DNA from: Holacanthus passer
Lineage: Eukaryota; Chordata; Actinopteri; Pomacanthidae
Reading direction: 5' to 3'
Length of the DNA stretch: 64,000 nt
Assembly: GCA_025331565.1 (NCBI GenBank)
Contig: JAFREQ010000151.1
Location: forward strand, 124,001 to 188,000
Shown here: in pieces, positions 13,301 to 20,751 of the stretch
How positions within the stretch are numbered: the first letter of the stretch is position 1
How the letters are laid out: every line of letters starts with the position of its first letter
The notes under the pieces: generated by a model
The model's database searches: none
Told to the model about the DNA's origin: nothing
The model's input: the letters and a program-made list of their open reading frames with translations, nothing else
Position numbers and translations under genes: made by a program

Positions 13301-16300
13301 CCAGGTACACACAAATGCTCACATAAACACTTACACACAAGAACAAAATACTCCAAACAGAAGTGATATCAAAAACCTCTACTGTGAATGAAGGAATTAA
13401 AAAGACAGAAATGGATGGAGACATTAGAAGAACAAAGAATGGAAGCTAATTGTTTCTAAGAATAACAGTTTTAAAGATTCAAGGTCAATCTCCTAAAAAA
13501 TGGATTTCTTCTCTACATGACCTCTGCTACAGTTTGGATGTGTGACCTATTACTCCTTCACTGATTAAAAAGTTTTATCTGTGGCTGTAAAATTGTAGAT
13601 TGTATTTCATAATGTCGGACTTGTAGTGTGCTGAAGGTGACTTTTTAGAATGCACGAGTTTCCTCTTTTCTCTCTGTGTAGCTGATACTTTGTCATGACC
13701 TAATTTCATTAAACAATTCTACATTTAATCTCACTCATTTTCTCCTTGTCTGTGTCCAGCTGTGCGTCAGAGATGGAGCGGTGGGTGGAGGACATCAGGA
13801 TGGCCATTGACCTGGCGGAGCAGAGCAGCAGCCCAGACACTGACCTGCTGTCCACCAGCCTCTCTGACAACAGTAAGTCGGCCCTCTGCTGTAGGATTTG
13901 AACCATCAGTCCCAAATGACGATTGTCTGAGACCCTGTGAGAACCAGAACCTTCAGTCATAAAAGGTCCCACAGGAGAGATCATCTCTTTACCTGTAGTC
14001 CACATAACTATGCACTTATATTCCAGTCCTTCCCTCCCTTTCTTTCCCTCTGAAATGACAGATGGCTGCTTTCAGTGCCTCATGAATAAAACCCTGAATT
14101 GTTCCAGGTGGTCTTTCATCATATTTTTAATGTCACCTGATATATGTAGGTCCAGGCCCCACCTGTCGCCCCCTTTTCTCCTCTTCTTTTTTCTCATTCT
14201 TTGTCTTAATCATGATGTTCAATGAGGCCTCCAGCTGGTGACCTTTGGTTTGACGTCCCCTTTGTCCCTCCACTAAATCACCTGCTGTGTACATTTATAA
14301 CTCAAACAGTTAAAGAGTATTGGCTTACAAGTAACAAAAGGGTGATTCTTCCTCTTCTCTTTGGTTCAGACTGTATTGAAATTGCTTTGATCACTGTCTT
14401 GGCTCAGCACTTTGTTCTGTGTCAAAGATCTGCAGCCACGTTCAAACCAAAAATAGCCAAAATAGAGTGTTTATTAAATGGTGGATTGTTGAACTTCTAG
14501 CCAGAGAGAGCACAGATCTTTCTGCTAACCTGCATGTTTGAACTGACAGAGCTGTCGGAGGACGGTGGAGCCGAGCTGGAGTCGGAGGAGGAGCTCTGCG
14601 GCTCGCGCTCGTCTCTGGAGCGTCAGGGCCACCGTGGTAACACCACCGTGCACGTCTGCTGGCACCGCAACACCAGCGTGTCCATGGTGGACTTTAGTGT
14701 CGCTGTGGAGGTACCAGACTGCGTCTCTTTAATCGTCTCCTGTCTTCAGCTCCACACGTCACACGTCTGTTTTTTCCTCTCAAGACTTGTAGCTGTGGAG
14801 TCCAGTCTTGTGTTTTTGTCCAGTGTGTGTAGTCTGTCCTGGTCCTCTTCTCCCCAGGCAAAGGATCATTGATTCAATGTCCTTTGTCTTACTTTTCTCA
14901 TGTCTGTGTTTTTGTCCTCTTCTCTCTTCTGTACATCTTTACCTCTTCCTCCTGTCCCTATCATCCATTTGTCTGTTTGTCCATTTCCACCTCTGTCCAT
15001 CCACGCTGTCATTACTAGAGGCCAGTAGTCCGGCCTGTGAGTTGACGAGGCCCCTCAGCAGACTTCAGGGGCCCGTGTCTCTCTCTTTGGTTTGCTGGTA
15101 CAGAAAACACAGCCTGTCCTTTAGTGGCACCTGCTGGAGTAGAGAGGTACTGCCACAGCAAACATTTATTGATCCACGTTCAGAAACTTTCCAGAAATTT
15201 CACAAGAACCACATGATGACGCATCTGATAAATGGATAAACAGAGAGAGCAACATTTTACTGGACTACTGGATAGTTAATATTCCTGAATATTTGGACAA
15301 TGTGTCTCTGTGTCTCCTGCCAAACAAGTTAAATGTGAAGGGGTTTTCTAAAATTATGGGTATGGGATTTTTTATTGCATGTTTTATGTCCTGGTTTTGC
15401 ATGAGAGTACTGGAGGAGTCTAATTACAGCTAACAGATTTTTCTTTCCTGTCCTTCCCCCCCATTTCTAACACTCTTATTGGAATCAGTGATTTTGTTTC
15501 ACTTTATTTAGCCTTGCATGTCTTTCGCGTTTCCAGAACCAGCTCTCAGGTAACCTGCTGAGGAAGTTTAAGAACAGTAATGGCTGGCAGAAACTCTGGG
15601 TGGTCTTCACCAACTTCAGCCTCTTCTTCTACAAGTCACATCAGGTGAGATTTATAAGTGGTAATGGAGTATGTAAGTATGTAGTAAGTATTTTAATTCC
15701 AGAAAAGTAGGCAGACTTTGACAGTACATGAGAAATGTAACTGTAAGGTACTGATATGAGATGTGAAGATGCATAAAGCTGATTACTGAGGTTTTCCTGT
15801 TCCTCTGACTCTGCTCACAGGACGACTACCCTCTGGCCAGCCTCCCTCTGCTCGGCTACTCTGTCACTGTCCCGTCAGAGTCGGAGAACATCCACAAAGA
15901 CTATGTCTTCAAACTCCACTTCAAATCTCATGTCTACTACTTCAGATCAGAGAGCGAGTACACCTTCGAGAGGTGTGGTACTTTGGGTGTTCCTGTTGGA
16001 TTAAGTCCAACTTTCTTGTGAATGCCAGGAGGCAGGGGAAATGTTGGACTGCACTTTAGATGACAACATAATGGCAGATGATTATCTTCAAACATTTACT
16101 CTCAGAGCTAAAGTCAATACATGCTTCCAAACTTTTTTGTTTTTTACCCATGCTAACTAAAACCTGCCTTGTGTTGTAAATAACAAATATATATGTACTC
16201 GATTTGAGCACTTTAAGACAGAATAATAGCAAATATTAACTTAACCTTCATATAGTTCAACATATACTATTAATAACATAAACAATCAAATACTAATATG

Positions 16301-16423
16301 GAATTAACTGGCTCTTAAAAACTGTTGTGTCTTTGTCTCTTCTCCAGGTGGATGGAGGTGATCCGTAGCGCCACCTGCTCTGCCAGCCGCTCACTGCCAA
16401 GCACCAGGAAAGACCTTTACTGA
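186..16423 (+). CDS. farp1: farp1, FERM/RhoGEF/PH protein 1 (5' end outside window)
   Basis: FARP1 is a guanine nucleotide exchange factor for Rho-family GTPases that links membrane receptors to actin in dendrites and synapses. Spliced exons, chosen from GT-AG sites and reading phase: 186-333, 653-748, 879-1042, 1141-1209, 1306-1381, 1712-?, 8502-8704, 8827-8916, 10766-10899, 11770-11851, 11986-12047, 12321-12496, 12576-12706, 12798-12866, 12969-13058, 13222-13304, 13760-13872, 14550-14710 (or 15019-15146), 15537-15644, 15821-15972, 16348-16423. All junctions keep frame except the one before 8502, whose donor is unresolved. The order FERM, FERM-adjacent, DH, PH, PH matches FARP1/FARP2. Stretches such as GRTQKQIIDYVK and NQLSGNLLRKFKNSNGWQK fit FARP1 better than my recollection of FARP2. 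The first base at 186 completes a split codon, so upstream exons are missing. Confidence 0.93.
430..640. repeat. Dispersed teleost repeat fragment
   Basis: Begins with ACTCTGATTCCAAAAAGGCT then GGGACACAGTGTAAAAC, and includes GATAATTTGCTAATCCTTTT and a run around AATATATTTAATGTTTT. I recognise this order from a high-copy repeat in many fish genomes. Its class is not certain to me. It lies in a farp1 intron. Confidence 0.6.
1712..3265 (+). CDS. farp1: farp1 giant exon, candidate alternative terminal exon (FERM-only isoform)
   Basis: After the acceptor ending at 1711 the farp1 frame stays open for 517 codons to TGA at 3263-3265. The product is low in hydrophobic residues and rich in Ser, Asn, His and Gln. 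It has a glutamine run near 2200, a Ser/Thr/Asp cluster near 3000-3050 and an acidic end (LQLEEGEDGDVEEEEG). Human FARP1 has nothing this long here. The tail pattern (SDTESD-type cluster, then GSLQL plus acidic residues) recalls the C-terminus of the paralogue FRMD7; this rests on memory, not a search. It may be a terminal exon of a FERM-only isoform. Alternatively an internal phase-1 donor (for example CAG/GTCAGG at 2880 or GAG/GTCGGG at 3246) may join it to 8502. Skipping it, 1381 to 8502, shifts the frame. Confidence 0.7.
   Translation, partial: SAMSVQLADQPDSARLGHQAESNGSDELPAAASTNGFHDIPAAPGSDPIQSRQNHHAVGSAPDPQFLNPGPSCRANKGSSSSIPYIDCSDIDSECDVTKNNRATRGHSNANDSNADEPCVYNNKHGGSSHNGGQAGSLFGVVNGFYHTNHQGLMQQHQQQGMIGLQQQQQQHQGMLGNRSTVDQSPVSNKFNMSHELTDDEILSNGGSFHGRLPLHSTLLDEIFQGRDKRGPAIGRPLGTGTRSQCSSPVISSFHHRTNSLSHAEMTNGHGQPRSRWDDGGHYFSKRPGVVPVETPTVPPSSHPPNHYGSYSPITSNRTPPHFAKPCNNNNMRNRSDTDPFILSQLTSTPVHHHDPHRSGSHVQAPCSAPMERRMIITNGNHAGNLVVPGQARSNTVQRLFGRQGKPSNNSTRNNHNNLNQPVQMIDGSTSSGTDTSDTESDTGSSAYSQPLMYGNPVAVSSMNSVNSNGVSSSPLPRSKFSFGSLQLEEGEDGDVEEEEGCYRFNEEDIGGRVFSC
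2201..2227 (+). repeat. CAG-rich run coding for polyglutamine
   Basis: A run of CAG codons inside the giant farp1 exon encodes six consecutive glutamines followed by His-Gln. A second, interrupted Gln/His cluster lies just upstream (2173-2193). Uninterrupted triplets of this kind are often length-polymorphic. Confidence 0.9.
6079..6363. repeat. Foldback (palindromic) dispersed repeat
   Basis: Outer arms CAACATTTTGGGAAATGCA near 6082 and TGTATTTCCCAAAATGTCAA near 6341 are inverted copies. Inner arms GTTAGCTTAGCTTAGCA near 6179 and TGCTAAGCTAAGCTAAC near 6284 are also inverted copies. I recognise this as a very common teleost foldback element. A second, more diverged copy is at about 44725-45180. 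Confidence 0.85.
6913..6918 (+). terminator. farp1: Candidate poly(A) signal AATAAA
   Basis: Canonical hexamer followed by CCTTGTATGTTCG-type sequence. It is a plausible cleavage site near 6930-6945 for a transcript ending in the giant exon. Confidence 0.4.
6941..8501. other. Intronic stretch upstream of farp1 DH exons
   Basis: No coding signal is visible. It includes a degenerate copy (about 7575-7785) of the GCTGCAACGATTAG-type element found elsewhere in the window. The pyrimidine tract at 8440-8499 leads to the acceptor at 8500-8501. Confidence 0.6.
7575..7785 (-). repeat. MITE-like element, GGGCTGCAAC family, degenerate
   Basis: Contains ATTAATTGATTTATCGATTA and ends with GATAGTTGCAGCCCTA, the reverse complement of the usual start of this teleost family. 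The family's typical text about remembered similarity to TTTTGGGCC and ACATTTTATCA-like stretches is partly present. Confidence 0.65.
8502..12706 (+). CDS. farp1: farp1 linker and Dbl-homology (RhoGEF) exons
   Basis: The exon 8502-8704 is a Ser/Gly/Pro-rich linker ending in NDDEEEARRK. The DH domain starts in 8827-8916 (KAYFIAKELLTTERTYLKDL, the conserved first helix). It continues through 10766-10899, 11770-11851, 11986-12047, 12321-12496 (PFNIFLLRPLHRLLHYKLIL, the conserved CR3-like region) and 12576-12706. This is the catalytic module that displaces GDP from the Rho-family substrate. All phases agree. The exon at 11986 also has a CAGCAG acceptor; keeping the CAG preserves the residue corresponding to His in the human protein as I recall it. 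Confidence 0.92.
8917..10765 (+). other. farp1 intron within the DH domain
   Basis: This 1.85 kb intron shows no coding exon. It holds a fragment of the GCTGCAACGATTAG family (about 10386-10510). It also has a loosely repeated stretch at 9170-9350, where TGTTGGGACAGCGAG and TATTGGGACAAGGAG recur. Confidence 0.6.
10386..10510 (+). repeat. MITE-like element fragment, GCTGCAACGATTAG family
   Basis: Starts ACAGCTGCAACGATTAGTCC and continues with TATTAGTCAATCAAAAGAAA and repeated ATTAAT/GATTAA words, typical of this teleost nonautonomous DNA element. Only the first end is recognisable. Confidence 0.7.
12798..13872 (+). CDS. farp1: farp1 first pleckstrin-homology domain exons
   Basis: Exons 12798-12866, 12969-13058, 13222-13304 and 13760-13872. 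The fold begins with EFIRLGCLSKLSGKGLQQRM and FLFSDSLVYTSRG, and ends with the Trp-containing helix EMERWVEDIRMAIDLAEQ. PH1 packs against the DH domain and is part of the autoinhibited arrangement known for FARP proteins. The last exon ends in phase 1 (AAC A), and that phase decides which linker exon can follow. Confidence 0.93.
13873..14549 (+). other. farp1 intron between PH1 and the linker exons
   Basis: Starts with a consensus GTAAGT donor. No exon or recognisable transposon was seen. A pyrimidine-rich segment lies around 14020-14060. Confidence 0.6.
14550..14710 (+). CDS. farp1: farp1 inter-PH linker exon, version A
   Basis: Enters in phase 1 (the A at 13872 plus AG gives Lys) and ends on a complete GAG codon before GTACCA. 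It encodes an acidic stretch (ELESEEELC), the phosphosite-like SRSSLERQ, then RGNTTVHVCWHRNTSVSMVD. This matches the linker between the two PH domains of vertebrate FARP1. Exon 15019-15146 appears to be an alternative to it. Confidence 0.9.
15019..15146 (+). CDS. farp1: farp1 inter-PH linker exon, version B (candidate mutually exclusive exon)
   Basis: A long pyrimidine tract (14930-15010) precedes the TAG acceptor at 15016-15018. The exon opens with AG, exactly as exon A does, and closes on GAG before GTACTG. From the phase-1 A at 13872 it reads Lys-Ala-Ser-Ser-Pro-Ala-Cys and so on for 42 codons without a stop, ending LVCWYRKHSLSFSGTCWSRE. The core VCWYRKHSLS aligns with VCWHRNTSVS of exon A. 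The lengths of A (161) and B (128) are both 2 modulo 3, so they are interchangeable. Using both reads B in another frame and meets TGA nine codons in. I infer alternative splicing; no transcript evidence was available. Confidence 0.65.
15537..16423 (+). CDS. farp1: farp1 second pleckstrin-homology domain and C-terminus
   Basis: Exons 15537-15644, 15821-15972 and 16348-16423 encode PH2. They contain NLLRKFKNSNGWQKLWVVFT, SLPLLGYSVTVPSESENIHK, KLHFKSHVYYFRSESEYTF and the closing helix WMEVIRSAT. The protein ends SRSLPSTRKDLY with TGA at 16421-16423. The length of the tail after the last helix agrees with FARP1, which is shorter than FARP2 here. Confidence 0.94.
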
Positions 16424-17365
16424 TGAATCTGCCTCCTCCCATCTCTCCCAGGGAGCAGATCTGAACTTTAGGCTGCACAAACGCCAGAAAAGACTCTACT
16501 TACAGAATCACACAAGAGGCGCTCGAATCCACAATTATAGCACCTGTGAATTGTTGGTTCACGCGCACATCGCTCAGAGGTCCTCCCACTTCACCCCCAC
16601 CCTCCTATTACACTCGTTCTGTGTCTGCTTAGAGACAAACTGTCTGTGATAGCAGTCGTCCACAATCTAATTCATAATTTACTTAAGTTTCTTTGCCAAA
16701 CTGGCAGCACAAATCATGCTGGCAATGTTTTCCTTTACACAAGCGTTTCTTTTGTTCACATGCACACATATAGATGTAATATTCACCCCAACAACGTCTC
16801 CTGTTTACAATGAGGAGGATTTTATCTTTATGATAAGTCTGAATGAAATACATGGATTTTACCAGAAGTATTTGGGACACTGAAGCATGAGTTGTGCACC
16901 ATATCGTATTAGCATTTTATATGTTTCCTTGGTAAATATTCCTGTGTAATGACACATTTGTGATGAGAATAAAAAATGTATATAAAAGGCTGGAACAAGA
17001 CCTGAACCAAGATTTAACGTATGTGTGGAAACGTGTGTGCATGTGAACACACTCATGAAGATGAGTTGGTTCTATATATAATTAGATGAATTAAATGTGA
17101 TGCCAGTTTGGACACAATTAGAAAACATCCATCTTTTTCTATTTGTACGGCAACTTTTTGTACAGTACTTTGATACACTGTGAAATGTCCTTTAATTTTT
17201 TCATGTTTTTCTGTAAGTTTTGCTTTTGTTTAAAACGACAAATGACTTCCAAACCGCTTCTGACGCCAACAGAGATTTCACTGGTTCGTTTGCCAAATAC
17301 CTTCTCTTCTGTACTCCTCCAGTTCTCTGGATTTTAATATTCTAAATAAAGATGAGAAAAGATTG
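16424..17365 (+). other. farp1: farp1 3' UTR with poly(A) signal
   Basis: Non-coding, AT-rich sequence runs from the stop codon to AATAAA at 17345-17350, which is followed by TGTGTTCATATG. Cleavage is expected near 17365. Confidence 0.7.
17345..17350 (+). terminator. farp1: farp1 poly(A) signal AATAAA
   Basis: Canonical hexamer 0.92 kb after the farp1 stop, followed by a GU-rich element. It is about 60 bases from a minus-strand ATTAAA at 17408-17413 that could serve ggact. Confidence 0.65.
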
Positions 17366-17407
17366 TGTTCATATGAAAAAATGAGTCAGAAATTCATGTC
17401 TTTTGTT

Positions 17408-17413
17408 TTTAAT
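17408..17413 (-). terminator. ggact: Candidate ggact poly(A) signal ATTAAA
   Basis: On the minus strand the hexamer ATTAAA lies about 590 bases after the ggact stop codon. A nearer ATTAAA is at about 17586. Choosing between them needs transcript ends. Confidence 0.35.
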
Positions 17414-17999
17414 CTAGTATTCAAGGGACAGAAGAACAGAGACAAAAATCAGATATAAAAGAAGAGCAGAGTGTAATCATGGGTAGCACATAAACAGGTG
17501 AGGTGGTGAAACATGTGAATGCAGTTTGGTGAGTCTGGTCCAAGAAATAAGATAAACCTGTCCTCATCCCTCAGTGGGGAAGCCAGCTTTTAATTTGTTT
17601 CACATTCACCATGACTGCTGTTTAGAATATTTCATCCTTCAGTGAGACACGAGCATTTCCCCATTTGAAACAAGAAAACAGAGATCAACACTAAATTAAT
17701 GCTAGTGACTGATTGTCGGAGAGACTGCAGGTGTCTGTCATTTGAATATTGTTGCATGAATTAAAATTCCACAAACCAGTTTTAGGTGTGGCTTCATACG
17801 TTAAAATGGCCACAAGGAAATTTTACATTGAGTACTCTACATTACAGTTAAAATGATAATGCGCCGACAGGTGATACATCAGCTATAGGGCAAAATATGT
17901 CACAGATAGAAATCGCCACCTGACTCCACATGATGGAGGCTGATGTGTACAGAGGTAGAAGACTTTGTGGATCACATTTAGGAGCAGAGCAGATCCACA

Positions 18000-18470
18000 T
18001 CAGTCTCGTGCTTCTCTGTACACATACCGGAGCCCGTGATCTCCATTCGCGTCATAGCTCTCATGTGTAGGCAGCGAAGGCCAGTCCGGTTTGTACGTTG
18101 TCGTGCTGTACACAAACGCCTCTGTGATGCTTCCTGCTGACAGCCTCTGCTCGCCCTCGGCCTCCCCCAGCGACTCCTTCACCTCCAGCTCCACCACAGT
18201 CCGCTGGTACATGGTGGGAACCCCTTCAAATTCGTCCAGGAAGCTCAGCATCTGCTCGTCCACTTTGTAGATCTCTCCGTGGATTCGGTGGCCCTGGCCG
18301 GGGATGTTGAGGAGGAAAGGGATGTTGTACCTAGTGGTGATGATTAGCGGGTATTTCTCGGTGGTGCGGGCCGAGGCGAGGAACTCTGCCTTACCATTGG
18401 CGCTTTTGAACAGACGGTAGTTGTTGGGCTGCCCCTTCTTCAGGGTGCCGTAGACGAAGACGCGAGCCAT
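18000..18470 (-). CDS. ggact: gamma-glutamylaminecyclotransferase
   Basis: A 156-residue protein in one exon, close to the 153 aa of human GGACT. The enzyme converts gamma-glutamyl-epsilon-lysine, released from transglutaminase cross-links, to 5-oxoproline and lysine in the cytosol. Residues 4-14 (VFVYGTLKKGQ) form the GGCT-like nucleotide-like loop YGTL. FLDEFEGVP places the catalytic glutamate at residue 82, the position of the human catalytic Glu. The C-terminus has the family's SYDxxGxHGLRY pattern. An in-frame Met 21 codons earlier is less likely to be used: the acceptor (minus-strand TTTTCCAG, near 18494) falls between the two, so the upstream part is intron and UTR. The gene converges on farp1. 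Confidence 0.93.
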   Translation of the reverse strand: MARVFVYGTLKKGQPNNYRLFKSANGKAEFLASARTTEKYPLIITTRYNIPFLLNIPGQGHRIHGEIYKVDEQMLSFLDEFEGVPTMYQRTVVELEVKESLGEAEGEQRLSAGSITEAFVYSTTTYKPDWPSLPTHESYDANGDHGLRYVYREARD

Positions 18471-18734
18471 GTGGATGGAGGAGGGAAGACGCACCTGGAA
18501 AACAGTGCAAGATAGAAGAGGTGGGGTCATCATTCAAATACATCTGGCTGAGCAACTTTGTTTTTACTGAGGATTTTTTTTTTAATCTTGATTCAGTCAA
18601 AACTTCTGGAGACACTTACTTATAGGCATGCAACAAAAGACAAGACCTACAAAATAAAAGAGAAGAGACTAAAACCTCTCAGAACATGCAGGTCGGGGGT
18701 TTCGTAACATCCGCATTCAGTGGAATTTGTATTT

Positions 18735-19266
18735 GCTGATTGTAGAGCTGCAAAAATGAGACTAATTCTTTGAGAAAAAATATTCTCTGGTTCCAGCTTG
18801 TTGAGGTTTAGGTTTTCTTCACTGGAGCCAGGAGTGAGACACAGACGAGGGTGACAGGGTAAAGGGGATTTATTAAACATCAAAACTCCAGGATATACAA
18901 GAAATCGAGCTTGAAACAGAGAGAGCCCAAGCAGAGCCACGCCTCCAGCCACTGAAGCAATGCCTGAACAACACACGAAGAAACAATCCTGAGCCAAAAA
19001 CACTGGCGATAAAACTAAAAATGCACAGAAAATAAATTACAAACACAAACTGACAGACCCAAACCATGATACAGCTTCTCACATGAGGATTTGCTGCTTT
19101 ACTTTTTCATTTACGTATGATAGTAAACTTAATCCCCGGGTTTTGGACTGTTGGTCAGATAAAACATTTGAAAACACCTACTTGAGCTGTGGGGAATTAT
19201 AATAAGAGTAAAGCAAACAGCTGGCAGATTAATCTATGATGAAGATAATTATTAGTTGCAGCCTGA
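18735..19266. repeat. GCTGCAAC-family MITE split by a younger insertion
   Basis: The left part (18744-18799) runs from GTAGAGCTGCAAAAATGAGA to AATATTCTCTGGTTCCAGCT. The right part (19072-19266) resumes with CTCACATGAGGATTTGCTGC and ends in TATTAGTTGCAGCCTGAG. In the related copy at 23701-24060 the two junction words are close together. The interruption is therefore a later insertion of about 272 bases. Confidence 0.75.
18800..19071. mobile_element. 272-bp insertion nested in a MITE, possible 6-bp target duplication
   Basis: The insertion is flanked by CAGCTT at 18794-18799 and 19072-19077. Only one such word is expected in an intact element, so this looks like a target-site duplication. Read on the minus strand the insert begins TATCATGGTTTGGG, contains TTTAATAAATCC and ends AACCTAAACCTCAAC. 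The ends are weakly inverted (GGTTTGGGT against GGTTTAGGT). No protein is encoded; a short solo LTR or nonautonomous element are both possible. Confidence 0.6.
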
Positions 19267-19558
19267 GCTGAATAACATTCATTATATAATCAAAGATTAG
19301 GGAAACACTGTAATGGATGCAAACCTGCTTTAACCAGGCATTCCTTGATAAAAGAGATTCATCCCATCTGCTCATGTGTTTTGAAGCTTGAGATTATCGA
19401 GAGTGTTTAATATGCAGAAGAGTCATTGTGACTTTAAGACCTGCTCTTACTGAAGCTCTCTGGATTTGAGCTCAATAATTAATTCAATGTCAATGTTAAT
19501 CTGTGACAAACACTCTTAAGATTGTTTATGTAGGATAAGAAACACAGCAAAACTCAGC

Positions 19559-19940
19559 AGTGGAAGAAATAGTCAGATCCTTTGTAATAGTAATGTGATG
19601 TAACTGTACTGTAAATACACTGTGCAAGTAAAGGTCCTGCACTCAGACTCTTAAGCATCAAAATATACTTAAAGTACTAAAAGTACTCATTCTGCAAAAT
19701 TTCATAATAAAATGCAGCTATATTTTGTAATTTATTCTAATTTTTGATGCATTGATGTTTGTATCTCTTTAGTGTCGCAGCTGCTAAAGGTGGAGTTCAT
19801 GTTCATAAATGTACTTTGAGTTCGCTTATCTTGAACTTAATCTTATTTTGAAAAGTTACCAAGTAAATGTCGTGGAGCAGTAGTGGAAAGTGGAAGTACC
19901 TTAAATTACACTTACTTGTAGTTACTTTGCTCCACAGCTG
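19559..19940 (+). repeat. AGTGGAAGAA...AGTAC dispersed repeat
   Basis: Starts AGTGGAAGAAATAGTCAGAT, then GCAAGTAAAGGTCCTGCACT and repeated AAAGTACT words, and ends GTAGTTACTTTGCTCCAC. This is a very common teleost nonautonomous DNA element. Related copies are at 20350-20590 and 40505-40770. Confidence 0.75.
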
Positions 19941-19971
19941 ACAGATTTAAAAATCCCTAAAATAATCGTCC

Positions 19972-20008
19972 AATAATAATAATAACAATGATAATAATAA
20001 TAATGATT
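19972..20008. repeat. AAT-type microsatellite
   Basis: Imperfect AAT/GATAAT repeat units. Confidence 0.9.
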
Positions 20009-20153
20009 AAAAGTAGTTTCTGCTCTTCAACCTGTTCGACAAACGGAGGAAAAACAGGCGACAAACAGACGTTTAAAATCAAGCCACAACAGATGTGATG
20101 AACAGATATCAAACACTTCAGCTTCTACCAACACGACCCGATTGGAGTCTGAC

Positions 20154-20300
20154 CTGGAATCTGCTGCAGGTGATGATGCTTTGTTGTTTCAGGGACGTGC
20201 GATGAATCATTCAGCTCCGGGTCTTAACACGTCGGGAAGTGAACGGCACATGCGCAGTAGAGACTGAGATTATTCTACTAAAAAACACAAGATGGCGCCA
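20154..20300 (-). promoter_or_regulatory. ggact: Candidate ggact promoter and 5' UTR exon
   Basis: On the minus strand, CAAGATGGCGCC at 20288-20299 resembles a YY1 site and GCACATGCGCAG at 20246-20257 resembles an NRF1 site. Both are typical of housekeeping promoters. About 100 bases downstream a donor ATTCCAG/GTCAGA ends at 20154, which could splice to the ggact coding exon at about 18493. A CpG-containing patch in AT-rich surroundings supports this. It is inferred only. Confidence 0.35.
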
Positions 20301-20349
20301 AAGAGACGAAAAAGAGTCAGTAGATTATTGAACAGTAAAAACAGTTATA

Positions 20350-20590
20350 TAATCTTTTATAGTACTTTTATTAAAGTATTGAGCTCATGTACAATTTAGA
20401 GATACTCAGTACTTTAATATTATCCTTTTTTATCCTTCCATTCACTGCTTTGCTTAGAGGCAAATATTGCAGGTTTAACTCCAATAATATTATGGTCCAT
20501 TATGGTTAATGAGTACTTTTACTTTTGGTACTTTGACGCTGATACTTTTGCTTAAGTAACACCAATGATATTTTTAACTGTAGGGGTATT
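20350..20590 (-). repeat. AGTACTTTTACTT dispersed repeat, reverse copy
   Basis: ATGAGTACTTTTACTTTTGG and GATACTTTTGCTTAAGTAAC are the reverse-strand words of the family at 19559-19940 and 40505-40770. Edges are approximate. Confidence 0.6.
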
Positions 20591-20704
20591 TCTCATGTTA
20601 TATTTTGTATTAGGTATAGGTAATTTATTATTAGTTTATTTATTGAATCTTAATTTATGTTTTTTATGATTATGCTCTTTTTATAATTATGTATACTCCT
20701 ACCG

Positions 20705-20751
20705 CTACTACTACTACTACTACTAATAATAATAATAATAATAATAATAAT
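20705..20751. repeat. Compound CTA / AAT microsatellite
   Basis: About seven CTA units run directly into about nine AAT units. Confidence 0.95.

Noticed and set aside
14808..15239. The whole 143-codon frame as a separate gene
   Set aside because: Only its middle (15019-15146) has exon signals and similarity to farp1 exon A. The ends are intron read-through.
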